This document shows positions 35,231-44,250 of a stretch of 64,000 nucleotides of DNA, one piece after another (positions within the stretch are counted from its first letter, which is position 1; each line of letters begins with the position of its first letter). The notes beneath the pieces are model-generated. The model made no database searches. It saw nothing but the letters and a program-made list of their open reading frames with translations, and had not been told where the DNA came from. The position numbers and the translations under genes were made by a program. This stretch comes from Bacillus sp. PAMC26568 (lineage in GTDB: Bacteria; Bacillota; Bacilli; Bacillales; Bacillaceae), in contig NZ_CP060137.1 of the NCBI RefSeq assembly GCF_014235785.1, positions 1,116,001-1,180,000 on the forward strand, read 5' to 3'.

Positions 35231-36952
35231 ATGAGTATCCATAAAAAAGATGTGATTAAATTACTTGAAAATATAGCCATATACATGGAGCTGAAGGGTG
35301 AAAATCCTTTTAAAATTGCCGCTTTCCGCAAGGCTGCAAATGCACTGGAGACCGATGACCGCAGTTTATCTTCGATCGAAGATTTTACAAAAATTCCGGG
35401 AATCGGAAAAGGCACAGCTGCAGTCATAACAGAATTTATAGAGGCCGGGAAATCTGAAACTTTAGAACAGCTTCAATCAGAAGTTCCGCAAGGCTTGATT
35501 CCTTTATTAAAGCTGCCTGGACTTGGCGGCAAAAAGATTGCAAAGCTTTATAAAGAGCTTGGAGTAACGGACGTGGATTCTCTTAAAACAGCCTGTATGG
35601 AGGAAAAAGTGCAGGGACTTGCCGGTTTTGGCAAAAAAACAGAAGAGAAGATCTTGGCTGGGATTGATGAGATTGGTACTCGTCCTGAGAGACTGCCGCT
35701 TTCTTTTGCTCTGCCGATTGCAGAGGAAATTGAGACGTATTTGGAATCATGTGAAGACATTCAAAAATACAGCAGAGCAGGCAGTTTGAGACGCATAAGA
35801 GAAACCGTTAAAGATTTGGATTTTATTATTGCAACAGACCGTCCGCAGTTTGTGAGAGATCAGCTTTTAAAGATTCCGAATGTATCTGAAATCATCGCAA
35901 ACGGTGACACAAAGGTATCTGTTCAGCTTCAATACGAATATGAAATTGGCGTTGATTTTCGTTTAGTCACTCTTGATGAGTTTGCTACAACGCTTCATCA
36001 TTTCACAGGTTCAAAGGATCATAATGTGAAAATGCGGCAGCTGGCAAAGGAGCGCGGAGAAAAAATCAGTGAATATGGTGTGGAGAATATAGAAACGGGT
36101 GAAATCACTACTTTTCAATCAGAAGAGGAATTCTATGCTCATTTTGATCTTCCTTTTTTCCCGCCTGAAATTCGGGAAGATGGGACAGAAGTTGAAAAGT
36201 ACAGCCGGGATATGAAACTGATTTCTGCTGAAGATATAAAAGGTGATCTTCATATGCATTCAACTTGGAGCGATGGTGCTTTTACAATCAGTGAAATGGC
36301 AGAAGCATGCAGAACAAGAGGGTATCAGTATATGGCGATTACAGACCATTCCCAATATCTTAAGGTTGCCAATGGCTTGACACCTGAAAGATTGAGGGCT
36401 CAAAGAAAAGAGATTGACAAATTAAATGAGCAATTTGCTGATTTTAAAATCTTTGCAGGCGTTGAAATGGATATTCTCCCTGATGGGTCACTTGATTACG
36501 ATGACGAAGTATTAGAAGGCATGGATTTTGTCATTGCTTCCATCCATTCCAGTTTTTCGCAGTCACAGGACGTAATTATGAAGCGATTGAAAACGGCTTT
36601 GCAAAATCATCACGTTGATATGATTGCCCATCCTACTGGGCGGCTAATCGGCAAGCGAAGCGGATATGAGCCAGATGTAGAGATGCTCATTCAGCTTGCA
36701 AAGGAAACTGATACTGCACTTGAACTGAATGCTAATCCAAACAGACTGGATTTAAGCGCAGAAAATATAAAAAAAGCACACGAAGCAGGTGTGAAACTAG
36801 TCATCAATACAGACGCACATAATATAGATATGCTCGATGATATGAAAACTGGGGTTTCGACAGCGATTAAAGGCTGGGTAAAAGGCGAGAACGTGATCAA
36901 TACATGGGATCTGAATCAGCTTCAATCCTTTTTTAACCGGCATAATAAGTAG
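35231..36952 (+). CDS. polX: Family X DNA polymerase/3'-5' exonuclease PolX
   Basis: Repair polymerase that fills short gaps, with AP-endonuclease and exonuclease activity in its PHP domain. The 573-residue protein has an N-terminal 8-kDa domain with helix-hairpin-helix motifs (FTKIPGIGKGTAAVI, LPGLGGKKIAKLYKELG), a nucleotidyltransferase palm (GSLRRIRETVKDLDFIIAT) and a C-terminal PHP domain starting GDLHMHSTWSDGAFTISEMA with later metal ligands in IASIHSS, IAHPTGR and NTDAHNI. It precedes mutS2 by 28 bp. Confidence 0.94.
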   Translation: MSIHKKDVIKLLENIAIYMELKGENPFKIAAFRKAANALETDDRSLSSIEDFTKIPGIGKGTAAVITEFIEAGKSETLEQLQSEVPQGLIPLLKLPGLGGKKIAKLYKELGVTDVDSLKTACMEEKVQGLAGFGKKTEEKILAGIDEIGTRPERLPLSFALPIAEEIETYLESCEDIQKYSRAGSLRRIRETVKDLDFIIATDRPQFVRDQLLKIPNVSEIIANGDTKVSVQLQYEYEIGVDFRLVTLDEFATTLHHFTGSKDHNVKMRQLAKERGEKISEYGVENIETGEITTFQSEEEFYAHFDLPFFPPEIREDGTEVEKYSRDMKLISAEDIKGDLHMHSTWSDGAFTISEMAEACRTRGYQYMAITDHSQYLKVANGLTPERLRAQRKEIDKLNEQFADFKIFAGVEMDILPDGSLDYDDEVLEGMDFVIASIHSSFSQSQDVIMKRLKTALQNHHVDMIAHPTGRLIGKRSGYEPDVEMLIQLAKETDTALELNANPNRLDLSAENIKKAHEAGVKLVINTDAHNIDMLDDMKTGVSTAIKGWVKGENVINTWDLNQLQSFFNRHNK

Positions 36953-36980
36953 CCCGCAGACAGCAAGGAGGCTGTAAATA

Positions 36981-39338
36981 GTGCAACAGCGCGTGTTTAA
37001 AGTATTAGAATTTAATAAAGTAAAAGAACAGCTTCTAAAACATACTTCATCTTCTTTGGCGAAGGAAAAAGTGGAAAAGCTTGTTCCCTCAACGGATTAC
37101 GAAGAGGTCCGAAAACTGCAGGAGCAGACAGATGAAGCAGCGAAAGTTTTACGTCTTAAAGGGAATGCTCCGCTTGGAGGACTTGTTGATATTCGTCAAA
37201 GCGTCAAACGGGCTCAAATCGGCGGGATGCTGAACCCTCATGAGCTGATGGAGATTGCAGGCACCCTTTATGCAAGCAAGCATATGAAACGATTCATAGA
37301 AGACATGATGGAAAACGGGATTGAGATCCCTCACTTAGATGAGCTTGCATCTGAAATTCTGCCCTTGCAGGATTTAGAGCATCACATCCTTCACTGTATC
37401 GGCGATAATGGGGAGGTTCTTGACGGGGCAAGTGATACGCTTCGTATGATTCGAAATTCATTGAGAACAACAGAGGCGAGGGTAAGAGAAAAACTGGAGT
37501 CAATGATTCGCTCATCGTCTGCTCAAAAAATGCTTTCTGATGCGATTATTACTATTCGAAATGATCGGTATGTCGTGCCTGTGAAACAGGAGTACCGTTC
37601 AGCATATGGCGGAATTGTTCATGACCAGTCATCATCTGGTGCAACCTTATTTATAGAACCTCAGGTAGTTGTTGACTTAAACAATACGCTGCAGCAAGCG
37701 CGTATGAAAGAGAAAATAGAAATTGAACGGATTTTAAGAGAAATCTCAGAAAAAGTGGCCGAGGAAGCAAGCACACTTTTAGTAAATGTTGAAGCACTTA
37801 GCGAAATGGATTTCATGTTTACGAAAGCTGCATATGCTAAAAAAATTAAAGCTTCCAAACCTGAAATGAATGACAGCGGCAGAATTAAACTGTTCAAAGC
37901 AAGGCACCCCCTTCTGAATGATGAAGAAGTTGTCGCAAATGACATCGAACTAGGAGATGAGTTTACAACAATCGTCATTACCGGTCCAAATACAGGCGGG
38001 AAAACGGTCACCTTGAAGACAGTTGGTTTATTTACATTGATGGCGCAATCTGGCTTGCAGATTCCGGCACTTGACGGGTCAGAAATGGCTGTGTTTGAAA
38101 ATGTATATGCCGATATCGGGGACGAGCAGTCAATCGAACAAAGCTTAAGTACATTTTCTTCTCACATGGTGAACATCGTGGATATATTAAAGCGGGTTGA
38201 CTTTAACAGCTTAGTGCTGTTCGATGAACTTGGCGCTGGTACAGATCCACAAGAAGGAGCAGCACTTGCGATCTCCATACTGGATGAAGTTCACAACCGC
38301 GGCGCACGAGTTATCGCAACAACGCACTATCCTGAACTGAAAGCTTACGGGTATAACCGTATAGGCGTTGTGAATGCAAGTGTAGAATTTAATATCGAAA
38401 CATTAAGTCCAACCTATAAGCTTCTGATTGGGGTGCCTGGCCGAAGCAATGCATTTGAAATTTCAAAGCGTCTTGGATTAATGCAGTCTGTCATTGACCG
38501 GGCTAAGTCTCATATGACAGCAGAAAGCAATGAAGTAGATACAATGATTGCATCGCTGGAAGACAGCAAAAAACGTTCTGATATAGAATTAAATGAAGCA
38601 GAACAGCTTCGAAAGGATGCCGAAAAGCTTCATACAGATCTGCAAAATCAAATCCTTTCGTTTAATGAAGAACGGGATAAACTTTATGAAGAAGCAGAGA
38701 AGAAAGCGTCTGAGAAAGTTGAAGCGGCAAAAGCTGAAGCAGAGTCCATTATCCGCGAATTAAGAAAAATGCAGAAAGAGCATCGTACAGGTATCAAAGA
38801 GCATGAATTAATTGATGCAAAAAAACGTCTTGAAGAAGCAGTGCCCCAATTTGAAAAAAGCAGTAAACAGCCTAAAATCAAGCCTCAGAAGCATCAATAT
38901 GCAGAAGGGGATGAAGTGAAAGTCATCAGCTTTAATCAAAAAGGACACTTACTTTCAAAAGTCGGTGATCAAGAATGGCAGGTGCAAATCGGCATTCTGA
39001 AAATGAAGGTTAAAGAAGATGATCTTCAATATATCAGCAGGCCTAAACCTGTCGAACACAAACCTCTTGCTATGGTGAAAGGCAAAGATTATCACGTTTC
39101 TCTCGAACTTGATTTAAGAGGGGAACGATATGAGAATGCCCTTCAGAGGGTAGAAAAGTATATGGATGATGCCGTTTTGGCAGGCTATCCAAGAATTTCA
39201 ATTATTCACGGCAAAGGAACTGGCGCGCTGCGGACCGGTGTTCAAGAATACTTGAAAAACCACAGAAATGTGAAGAGAGCCCGTTATGGCGAATCAGGCG
39301 AAGGCGGATCAGGTGTTACGATTGTCGAATTAAAATAA
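36981..39338 (+). CDS. mutS2: Endonuclease MutS2 / ribosome rescue factor
   Basis: ATPase of the MutS2 family, linked to control of recombination and, in B. subtilis, to rescue of collided ribosomes. The 785-residue protein lacks the mismatch-recognition domain of MutS, has core and clamp helices (1-300), an ABC ATPase with Walker A GPNTGGKT (335-342) and [19 protein letters not shown], a long coiled coil (about 510-630), a KOW-like segment and a C-terminal Smr domain with [17 protein letters not shown]. The start is GTG at 36981 after AAGGAGG. Confidence 0.95.
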   Translation: MQQRVFKVLEFNKVKEQLLKHTSSSLAKEKVEKLVPSTDYEEVRKLQEQTDEAAKVLRLKGNAPLGGLVDIRQSVKRAQIGGMLNPHELMEIAGTLYASKHMKRFIEDMMENGIEIPHLDELASEILPLQDLEHHILHCIGDNGEVLDGASDTLRMIRNSLRTTEARVREKLESMIRSSSAQKMLSDAIITIRNDRYVVPVKQEYRSAYGGIVHDQSSSGATLFIEPQVVVDLNNTLQQARMKEKIEIERILREISEKVAEEASTLLVNVEALSEMDFMFTKAAYAKKIKASKPEMNDSGRIKLFKARHPLLNDEEVVANDIELGDEFTTIVITGPNTGGKTVTLKTVGLFTLMAQSGLQIPALDGSEMAVFENVYADIGDEQSIEQSLSTFSSHMVNIVDILKRVDFNSLVLFDELGAGTDPQEGAALAISILDEVHNRGARVIATTHYPELKAYGYNRIGVVNASVEFNIETLSPTYKLLIGVPGRSNAFEISKRLGLMQSVIDRAKSHMTAESNEVDTMIASLEDSKKRSDIELNEAEQLRKDAEKLHTDLQNQILSFNEERDKLYEEAEKKASEKVEAAKAEAESIIRELRKMQKEHRTGIKEHELIDAKKRLEEAVPQFEKSSKQPKIKPQKHQYAEGDEVKVISFNQKGHLLSKVGDQEWQVQIGILKMKVKEDDLQYISRPKPVEHKPLAMVKGKDYHVSLELDLRGERYENALQRVEKYMDDAVLAGYPRISIIHGKGTGALRTGVQEYLKNHRNVKRARYGESGEGGSGVTIVELK

Positions 39339-39357
39339 TCGATTTGGGAGATAGGAA

Positions 39358-39762
39358 ATGAATCAATTTTGGGAAAATGAATTCGTTCAGACTGCAGCGT
39401 ATTATAGTGTCGTTGTATTGTGTGTTGTCCTTTTTTTAACGATATTTGAATTGGTGACAAAATATAATAACTGGGATGAAATTCAAAAAGGGAATTTAGC
39501 GGTTGCGATGACAACAGGCGGTAAAATTTTTGGGATTGCAAACGTGTTCCGTTTTTCGATTGGCCAGCACGATACGCTGCTTGAAATGGTAGGCTGGGGG
39601 ATGTTTGGATTTGTTTTATTGCTTTTGGGTTATTTTATCTATGAGTTTTTAACGCCTAAATTCAGGGTCGATGAAGAAATACAAAAAGACAATCGTGCGG
39701 TAGGCTTTATTTCAATGGTGATTTCCATTGGCTTATCATACGTCATTGGCGCAGGCATTTAA
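39358..39762 (+). CDS. yshE: DUF350 membrane protein YshE
   Basis: A 134-residue protein with four hydrophobic helices and the two DUF350 half-repeats: WDEIQKGNLAVAMTTGGKIFGI followed later by VDEEIQKDNRAVGFISMVISIG. Family function is unknown. It follows mutS2 by 19 bp with TGGGAGATAGG as ribosome site, and precedes a tiny membrane ORF, so the three may be one operon. Confidence 0.87.
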   Translation: MNQFWENEFVQTAAYYSVVVLCVVLFLTIFELVTKYNNWDEIQKGNLAVAMTTGGKIFGIANVFRFSIGQHDTLLEMVGWGMFGFVLLLLGYFIYEFLTPKFRVDEEIQKDNRAVGFISMVISIGLSYVIGAGI

Positions 39763-39774
39763 GGGGAGAAAACA

Positions 39775-39858
39775 GTGGAAACATTGGCAAAAGTACTGCT
39801 TGGAGTATGCGGTTTATTTATTGTAGTCGGCATTATCTTTATGGTTTTTTTCGCTTGA
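39775..39858 (+). CDS. 27-residue single-helix membrane mini-protein
   Basis: A GTG at 39775 opens a 27-codon frame ending TGA at 39856-39858. AAGGGGAG (39761-39768) lies 6 bp upstream, a strong ribosome site, and the frame starts 12 bp after the yshE stop. The product begins METLAKVLLGVCGLFIVVGI and continues with Ile, Phe and Met residues: one amphipathic N-terminal turn followed by an unbroken transmembrane helix. A terminator hairpin follows 20 bp later. I do not recognise a family. It could modulate YshE or another membrane protein; that is only inference from position. Confidence 0.6.
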   Translation: METLAKVLLGVCGLFIVVGIIFMVFFA

Positions 39859-39878
39859 AAAATGAATAAATATGAGGG

Positions 39879-39915
39879 AAATCCGGATTTCATGACATGA
39901 TTCCGGATTTTTTTA
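39879..39915 (+). terminator. Terminator after the polX-mutS2-yshE unit
   Basis: AAATCCGGA and TCCGGATTT form a perfect 9-bp stem with a 14-nt loop and a T run. Position implies that the 27-codon frame before it is transcribed with yshE. Confidence 0.85.
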
Positions 39916-40022
39916 TATACATTAAGATGATAAGTCTAAAAATATTCTATATTCTGAATATAACTTTGGTATACTTTCTTTATAAGCCAAAAGTCATAAT
40001 GGCCACAAAAGGAGGAATTGAA

Positions 40023-41711
40023 ATGGAAGTTCAAAAACCCTGGCTTCATTTATATCCGGAAGAAATACCTCATTATGCAGAAATTGACAACATGCCTCTT
40101 CAATCTTATCTCGTGCAAGCAGCTCAAGAATTTCCGACAAAAACAGCCATTCACTTTTTAGGGAAGGAACTGACTTTTACAGAAGTTCACGAACAATCAT
40201 TAAAACTTGCAAGTTATCTTCAGGAACTTGGATTAAAGAAGGACGAAAGAGTATCCATCATGCTGCCGAACTGTCCACAGGCTGTTATTGCCTATTACGG
40301 AATCTTATTTGCAGGCGGAATTGTTGTCCAAACGAATCCATTATACATGGAGAGAGAGCTTGAATATCAGTTAAATGATTCTGATGCGAAATACATTATT
40401 ACACTGGATCTGCTCTATCCGAAAGTCTCAAAAATGAAAGCGTTAACAGGACTTGGCCACATTATTACGACCAGCATTAAAGATTACTTGCCATTTCCGA
40501 AAAATCTTCTGTATCCTTTTGTGCAAAAAAAGCAAAACCAAATTGTAGTGAAAATAGAGCATAGAGGACACACACATTTATTTAAAGAAATAATGAAACG
40601 TACAAATATGTCAATTAAACAAATCGAAACAAATCCTAAAGAAGATATTGCATTATTGCAATATACAGGAGGCACAACCGGATTTCCAAAGGGAGTTATG
40701 CTGACGCATGAAAATCTTGTGGCGAATACTTCCATGTGCACGGCCTGGATGTATAAGTGCAAACGCGGAGAAGAATCAGTGCTTGGAATTTTGCCGTTTT
40801 TCCATGTTTACGGGATGACAGCTGTTATGAACCTTTCCATTATGCAAGGGTTTAAAATGATACTTCTTCCTAAATTTGACGCAACTGATACCCTGAAAAC
40901 GATTGATAAGTTAAAACCGACACTCTTTCCAGGCGCACCTACAATCTATATTGCATTACTGAATCATCCGGATTTGAAAAACTACGATCTTTCATCCGTA
41001 GAATCATGTATAAGCGGATCGGCGCCTCTTCCGGTTGAAGTGCAGGAAAAATTCGAACAGGAGACTGGGGGAAAGCTGGTTGAAGGCTACGGATTATCAG
41101 AGGCTTCACCTGTAACACACTCTAACTTCCTATGGTCTCATAGAAAAAAAGGAAGCATCGGTGTGCCATGGCCGAATACTGACTCCATCATCCTCTCCTT
41201 TGAAACAGGAAAACAGGCAAATTACAATGAGCTGGGCGAAATTGCTGTAAGAGGCCCGCAGGTTATGAAAGGATATTGGAAGAACCAAGAAGAAACGGAT
41301 GCCGTTTTAAAAGACGGATGGCTTATGACCGGTGATATTGGCTATATGGATGAAGAAGGCTATTTTTATGTCGTTGACCGTAAAAAAGATATGATTATCG
41401 CAGGCGGATTCAACATCTATCCGCGTGAGATTGAAGAAGTTCTGTATGAACACGAAAAAGTTCAGGAAGTTGTAGTAGCAGGCGTACCAGACCCTTATCG
41501 GGGAGAAACCGTGAAAGCTTATATCGTCTTAAAAGAAGGAGCTCAAGCAACCGAGCAGGAGTTTGATGAATTTGCACGCAAGCATATGGCAGCATATAAA
41601 ATTCCGAGAATCTATGAATTCAGGAAAGAGCTGCCAAAAACGGCAGTCGGAAAAATATTAAGGCGTTCACTTGTAGAGGAAGAAAAAGATAAATTAAAAA
41701 ATGCAAATTAG
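40023..41711 (+). CDS. lcfA: Long-chain fatty-acid-CoA ligase LcfA
   Basis: Activates fatty acids to acyl-CoA with ATP for beta-oxidation. The 562-residue ANL-superfamily enzyme has the AMP-binding motif YTGGTTGFPKGVMLTHENL, the central EGYGLSEASPVTH, the hinge TGDIGYMDEEGYFYVVDRKKD and the catalytic lysine near the end in PKTAVGKILRR. ATG at 40023 follows AAAGGAGGAATTG; upstream in-frame ATGs add 42 residues with no ribosome site. A -10-like TATACT lies 50 bp upstream, but I see no FadR box there. Confidence 0.93.
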   Translation: MEVQKPWLHLYPEEIPHYAEIDNMPLQSYLVQAAQEFPTKTAIHFLGKELTFTEVHEQSLKLASYLQELGLKKDERVSIMLPNCPQAVIAYYGILFAGGIVVQTNPLYMERELEYQLNDSDAKYIITLDLLYPKVSKMKALTGLGHIITTSIKDYLPFPKNLLYPFVQKKQNQIVVKIEHRGHTHLFKEIMKRTNMSIKQIETNPKEDIALLQYTGGTTGFPKGVMLTHENLVANTSMCTAWMYKCKRGEESVLGILPFFHVYGMTAVMNLSIMQGFKMILLPKFDATDTLKTIDKLKPTLFPGAPTIYIALLNHPDLKNYDLSSVESCISGSAPLPVEVQEKFEQETGGKLVEGYGLSEASPVTHSNFLWSHRKKGSIGVPWPNTDSIILSFETGKQANYNELGEIAVRGPQVMKGYWKNQEETDAVLKDGWLMTGDIGYMDEEGYFYVVDRKKDMIIAGGFNIYPREIEEVLYEHEKVQEVVVAGVPDPYRGETVKAYIVLKEGAQATEQEFDEFARKHMAAYKIPRIYEFRKELPKTAVGKILRRSLVEEEKDKLKNAN

Positions 41712-41742
41712 TGTTTCACTGCTTTCAATTGTCATGAATTAT

Positions 41743-41800
41743 AAAACCTCAATGATAGTCAATAACGAGTTTTATTCGAAAAACAGCAAAACCTCAATGA
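41743..41800. repeat. 13-bp direct repeat AAAACCTCAATGA
   Basis: Exact copies at 41743-41755 and 41788-41800, 45 bp apart, in the gap between lcfA and fadR. No gene or known site explains them. Confidence 0.5.
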
Positions 41801-41803
41801 AAG

Positions 41804-41842
41804 AAGAACTGTCTCTTTCTGTTGCTGAGATGGTTCTTTTTT
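41804..41842 (+). terminator. lcfA terminator
   Basis: AAGAACTGTCT pairs imperfectly with AGATGGTTCTT around a 13-nt loop, followed by TTTTTTGT. It separates lcfA from the fadR promoter. Confidence 0.7.
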
Positions 41843-41867
41843 GTAAATGATATATGGAGGTTTTTGC

Positions 41868-41896
41868 TTGACAGATTCGACATGTACTTTTATGAT
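41868..41896 (+). promoter_or_regulatory. SigA promoter of the fadR-fadB-etfBA operon
   Basis: TTGACA (41868-41873) and TATGAT (41891-41896) with a 17-bp spacer. The start is expected near 41903. Confidence 0.85.
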
Positions 41897-41903
41897 TGAA
41901 ATA

Positions 41904-41921
41904 TGAATGATGATTCATTCA
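41904..41921. promoter_or_regulatory. FadR operator at the fadR transcription start
   Basis: TGAATGATGATTCATTCA is an 18-bp near-perfect palindrome that fits the Bacillus FadR box I remember (TGAATGAMTANTCATTCA) at all but two positions. It covers the predicted +1 region, so FadR bound here should block its own operon until long-chain acyl-CoA releases it. Confidence 0.85.
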
Positions 41922-41941
41922 GTTCGAAAGGAAGATTTCCA

Positions 41942-42526
41942 TTGAAACAGAAAAGACCAAAATATCTCCAAATAATAGATGCAGCTGTCGTCGTGATCGC
42001 TGAAAACGGCTATCATCAGGCACAGGTTTCAAAGATTGCAAAACAAGCAGGAGTCGCAGATGGAACGATTTATCTTTATTTTAAGAACAAAGAGGATATC
42101 CTCATTTCATTGTTTCAGGAAAAAATGGGTGTATTTATCGAAAAAATTCAACAAGAAATAGCAGGAAAGGACACGGCGGCGGAGAAGTTATACATGCTGA
42201 TCGAAAAACATTTTTCGCTTTTAGCAGAAGATCATCATCTCGCGATCGTTACCCAGCTTGAACTTAGGCAGTCGAATAAAGAATTGCGACTTAGAATCAA
42301 TGAGGTCCTGAAAGGATACTTGAATATTCTTGATTCCATTATTCAAACAGGGAAAGAGACTTCCGAATTCAGAGAAGCGCTCGATGCGCGGTTAGCCAGA
42401 CAGATGATTTTCGGAACCATTGATGAAACGGTAACAACATGGGTCATGAATGAGCAAAAGTTTGATCTAATTGCTCTTGCTGGAAATGTTCATGAACTTT
42501 TAATCAAAGGCTGCGGAAGGGTTTAG
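41942..42526 (+). CDS. fadR: Fatty-acid degradation repressor FadR (TetR family)
   Basis: TetR-type repressor of beta-oxidation genes, released by long-chain acyl-CoA. The 194-residue protein begins with the helix-turn-helix region MKQKRPKYLQIIDAAVVVI and SKIAKQAGVADGTIYLYFKN, followed by a helical ligand domain. I choose TTG at 41942 with AAAGGAAGA upstream, matching the known N-terminus; the ATG at 41903 lies inside the operator and at the predicted transcription start, so it is very unlikely to be used. Confidence 0.93.
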   Translation: MKQKRPKYLQIIDAAVVVIAENGYHQAQVSKIAKQAGVADGTIYLYFKNKEDILISLFQEKMGVFIEKIQQEIAGKDTAAEKLYMLIEKHFSLLAEDHHLAIVTQLELRQSNKELRLRINEVLKGYLNILDSIIQTGKETSEFREALDARLARQMIFGTIDETVTTWVMNEQKFDLIALAGNVHELLIKGCGRV

Positions 42527-42572
42527 AGCCCTCTATGTGCCTTATTGTAAAAAAATTCAAGGAGGCTGCGTT

Positions 42573-43346
42573 GTGAGCTATTTAAATGTCAAAGTAGAAG
42601 ATTATGTTGCGGTCGTAACCATTCAACAACCTCCCGCAAACGCACTTTCGTCTTATGTTTTGAAAGAGCTTTCATCCCTCATGGATGAGTTTGAAAACAA
42701 CAAAGAAGTCAGAGTCATAGTCATCAAAGGCGAAGGCCGGTTCTTCTCAGCAGGCGCTGATATTAAAGAATTTGTTTCTGTGCCGAATGGAGAAGAGTTC
42801 TCGAAACTGGCAGCATATGGCCAAGAACTGTTTGAAAGAATTGAAACGTTTTCAAAACCGGTAATCGCGTCCATTCATGGTGCAGCGCTTGGCGGGGGAC
42901 TTGAGCTTGCAATGAGCTGTCATATAAGGCTTGTGACAGAAAATGCTAAACTTGGATTGCCTGAGCTTCAGCTGGGGCTTATCCCTGGATTCGCCGGTTC
43001 ACAGCGACTTCCTAAATATGTAGGAGAAGCAAAAGCGCTTGAAATGCTGTTAACAAGCGAGCCGATAACTGGTTTGGAAGCTGTAAATTATGGACTTGCC
43101 AACCATGCTTTTGCAGAAGAGTCTTTAGCTGATGAAACGATGAAGCTTGCAAAAAAATTCGCTGCCAAAAGTCCAATATCAGTAAGTGCAGCCATTGATC
43201 TAATCAACGCTTCTAAAACTCTTTCCTATCATGACCGGGTGAAAAAGGAAGCGGGATATTTCGGGACAGTCTTTGAAAGTGCCGATGCAAAAGAAGGAAT
43301 CAGCGCTTTTCTTGAGAAACGGCAGCCGCAGTTTAAAGGCGAATAA
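42573..43346 (+). CDS. fadB: Enoyl-CoA hydratase FadB
   Basis: Hydrates trans-2-enoyl-CoA in beta-oxidation. The 257-residue crotonase-fold protein has the oxyanion-hole segments FFSAGADIKEF and HGAALGGGLELAMSCHIRL and the catalytic region LPELQLGLIPGFAGSQRLPK. GTG at 42573 has AAGGAGG at 42559-42565. In B. subtilis the same gene lies between fadR and etfB. It is expected to be co-transcribed with fadR. Confidence 0.92.
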   Translation: MSYLNVKVEDYVAVVTIQQPPANALSSYVLKELSSLMDEFENNKEVRVIVIKGEGRFFSAGADIKEFVSVPNGEEFSKLAAYGQELFERIETFSKPVIASIHGAALGGGLELAMSCHIRLVTENAKLGLPELQLGLIPGFAGSQRLPKYVGEAKALEMLLTSEPITGLEAVNYGLANHAFAEESLADETMKLAKKFAAKSPISVSAAIDLINASKTLSYHDRVKKEAGYFGTVFESADAKEGISAFLEKRQPQFKGE

Positions 43347-43355
43347 CTTTGTATT

Positions 43356-43374
43356 AAAACGTTCAAAACGTTTT
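43356..43374. promoter_or_regulatory. Small inverted repeat between fadB and etfB
   Basis: AAAACGTT-caa-AACGTTTT is a perfect 8-bp inverted repeat. It could be a weak attenuating hairpin or a protein-binding site; the T tract is short and interrupted, so full termination is unlikely. Confidence 0.4.
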
Positions 43375-43420
43375 ATATATAACAACTATAATAAATGCTT
43401 AACGTAATAGGGGGATGGAC

Positions 43421-44194
43421 ATGAATATTTATGTAATCATGAAGAAAACGTTTGATACGGAAGAAAAAATAACGCTTCAAAACGGCAAGATCAATGAAGA
43501 TGGTGCAGAATTCATTATTAATCCTTACGATGAATATGCGATTGAAGAGGCTATTCAGATTCGCGATGCAAACAGCGGAGAAGTAACGGTTGTAACGATT
43601 GGCGGAGAAGAGTCAGAAAAAGAATTGCGTACAGCTCTTGCTATGGGGTGTGACAAGGCTGTTTTAATTAATACTGAAGACGATCTTGAAGATGGAGACC
43701 AATACACAACTTCCAAAATTCTTGCTGAGTATTTCAAAGATAAAGATGCAGACCTGATCTTAGGGGGAAATGTAGCGATTGACGGCGGATCTGGTCAAGT
43801 AGGGCCTCGTCTGGCTGAGCTCCTTAATATTCCTTATGTAACAACGATCACTAAGCTTGAAATTGAAGGAAATAAAGCGGCTGTTGTGCGTGATGTTGAA
43901 GGAGATTCGGAAGTAATTGAAACGACATTGCCATTATTGGCTACGGCACAGCAAGGTCTGAATGAGCCGCGCTATCCTTCTTTACCGGGTATTATGAAGG
44001 CGAAGAAAAAACCATTGGAAGAACTTGAACTGGATGATCTTGATCTTGAAGAAGAAGATGTTGAACCTAAAACAAAAACAATTGAAATATATATGCCGCC
44101 TAAAAAAGAAGCGGGTAAAGTATTGCAAGGCGATTTAGATGCACAAGTAAAAGAATTAGTATCACTTCTTCGCAATGAAGCTAAAGTAATCTAA
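43421..44194 (+). CDS. etfB: Electron transfer flavoprotein beta subunit
   Basis: With EtfA carries electrons from acyl-CoA dehydrogenases to the respiratory chain. The 257-residue protein has the adenine-nucleotide-binding fold (NIYVIMKKTFDTEEKI start; DLILGGNVAIDGGSGQVGPRLAELL) and the ETF beta signature VVRDVEGDSEVIETTLP. ATG at 43421 is favoured over 43415 because GGGGGA directly abuts the earlier one. etfA follows 56 bp later. Confidence 0.94.
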   Translation: MNIYVIMKKTFDTEEKITLQNGKINEDGAEFIINPYDEYAIEEAIQIRDANSGEVTVVTIGGEESEKELRTALAMGCDKAVLINTEDDLEDGDQYTTSKILAEYFKDKDADLILGGNVAIDGGSGQVGPRLAELLNIPYVTTITKLEIEGNKAAVVRDVEGDSEVIETTLPLLATAQQGLNEPRYPSLPGIMKAKKKPLEELELDDLDLEEEDVEPKTKTIEIYMPPKKEAGKVLQGDLDAQVKELVSLLRNEAKVI

Positions 44195-44250
44195 TGCTTA
44201 AACAATAAAGCGGATTTTTTCAATCAAACGTATAACAGGGGGACTTTATT

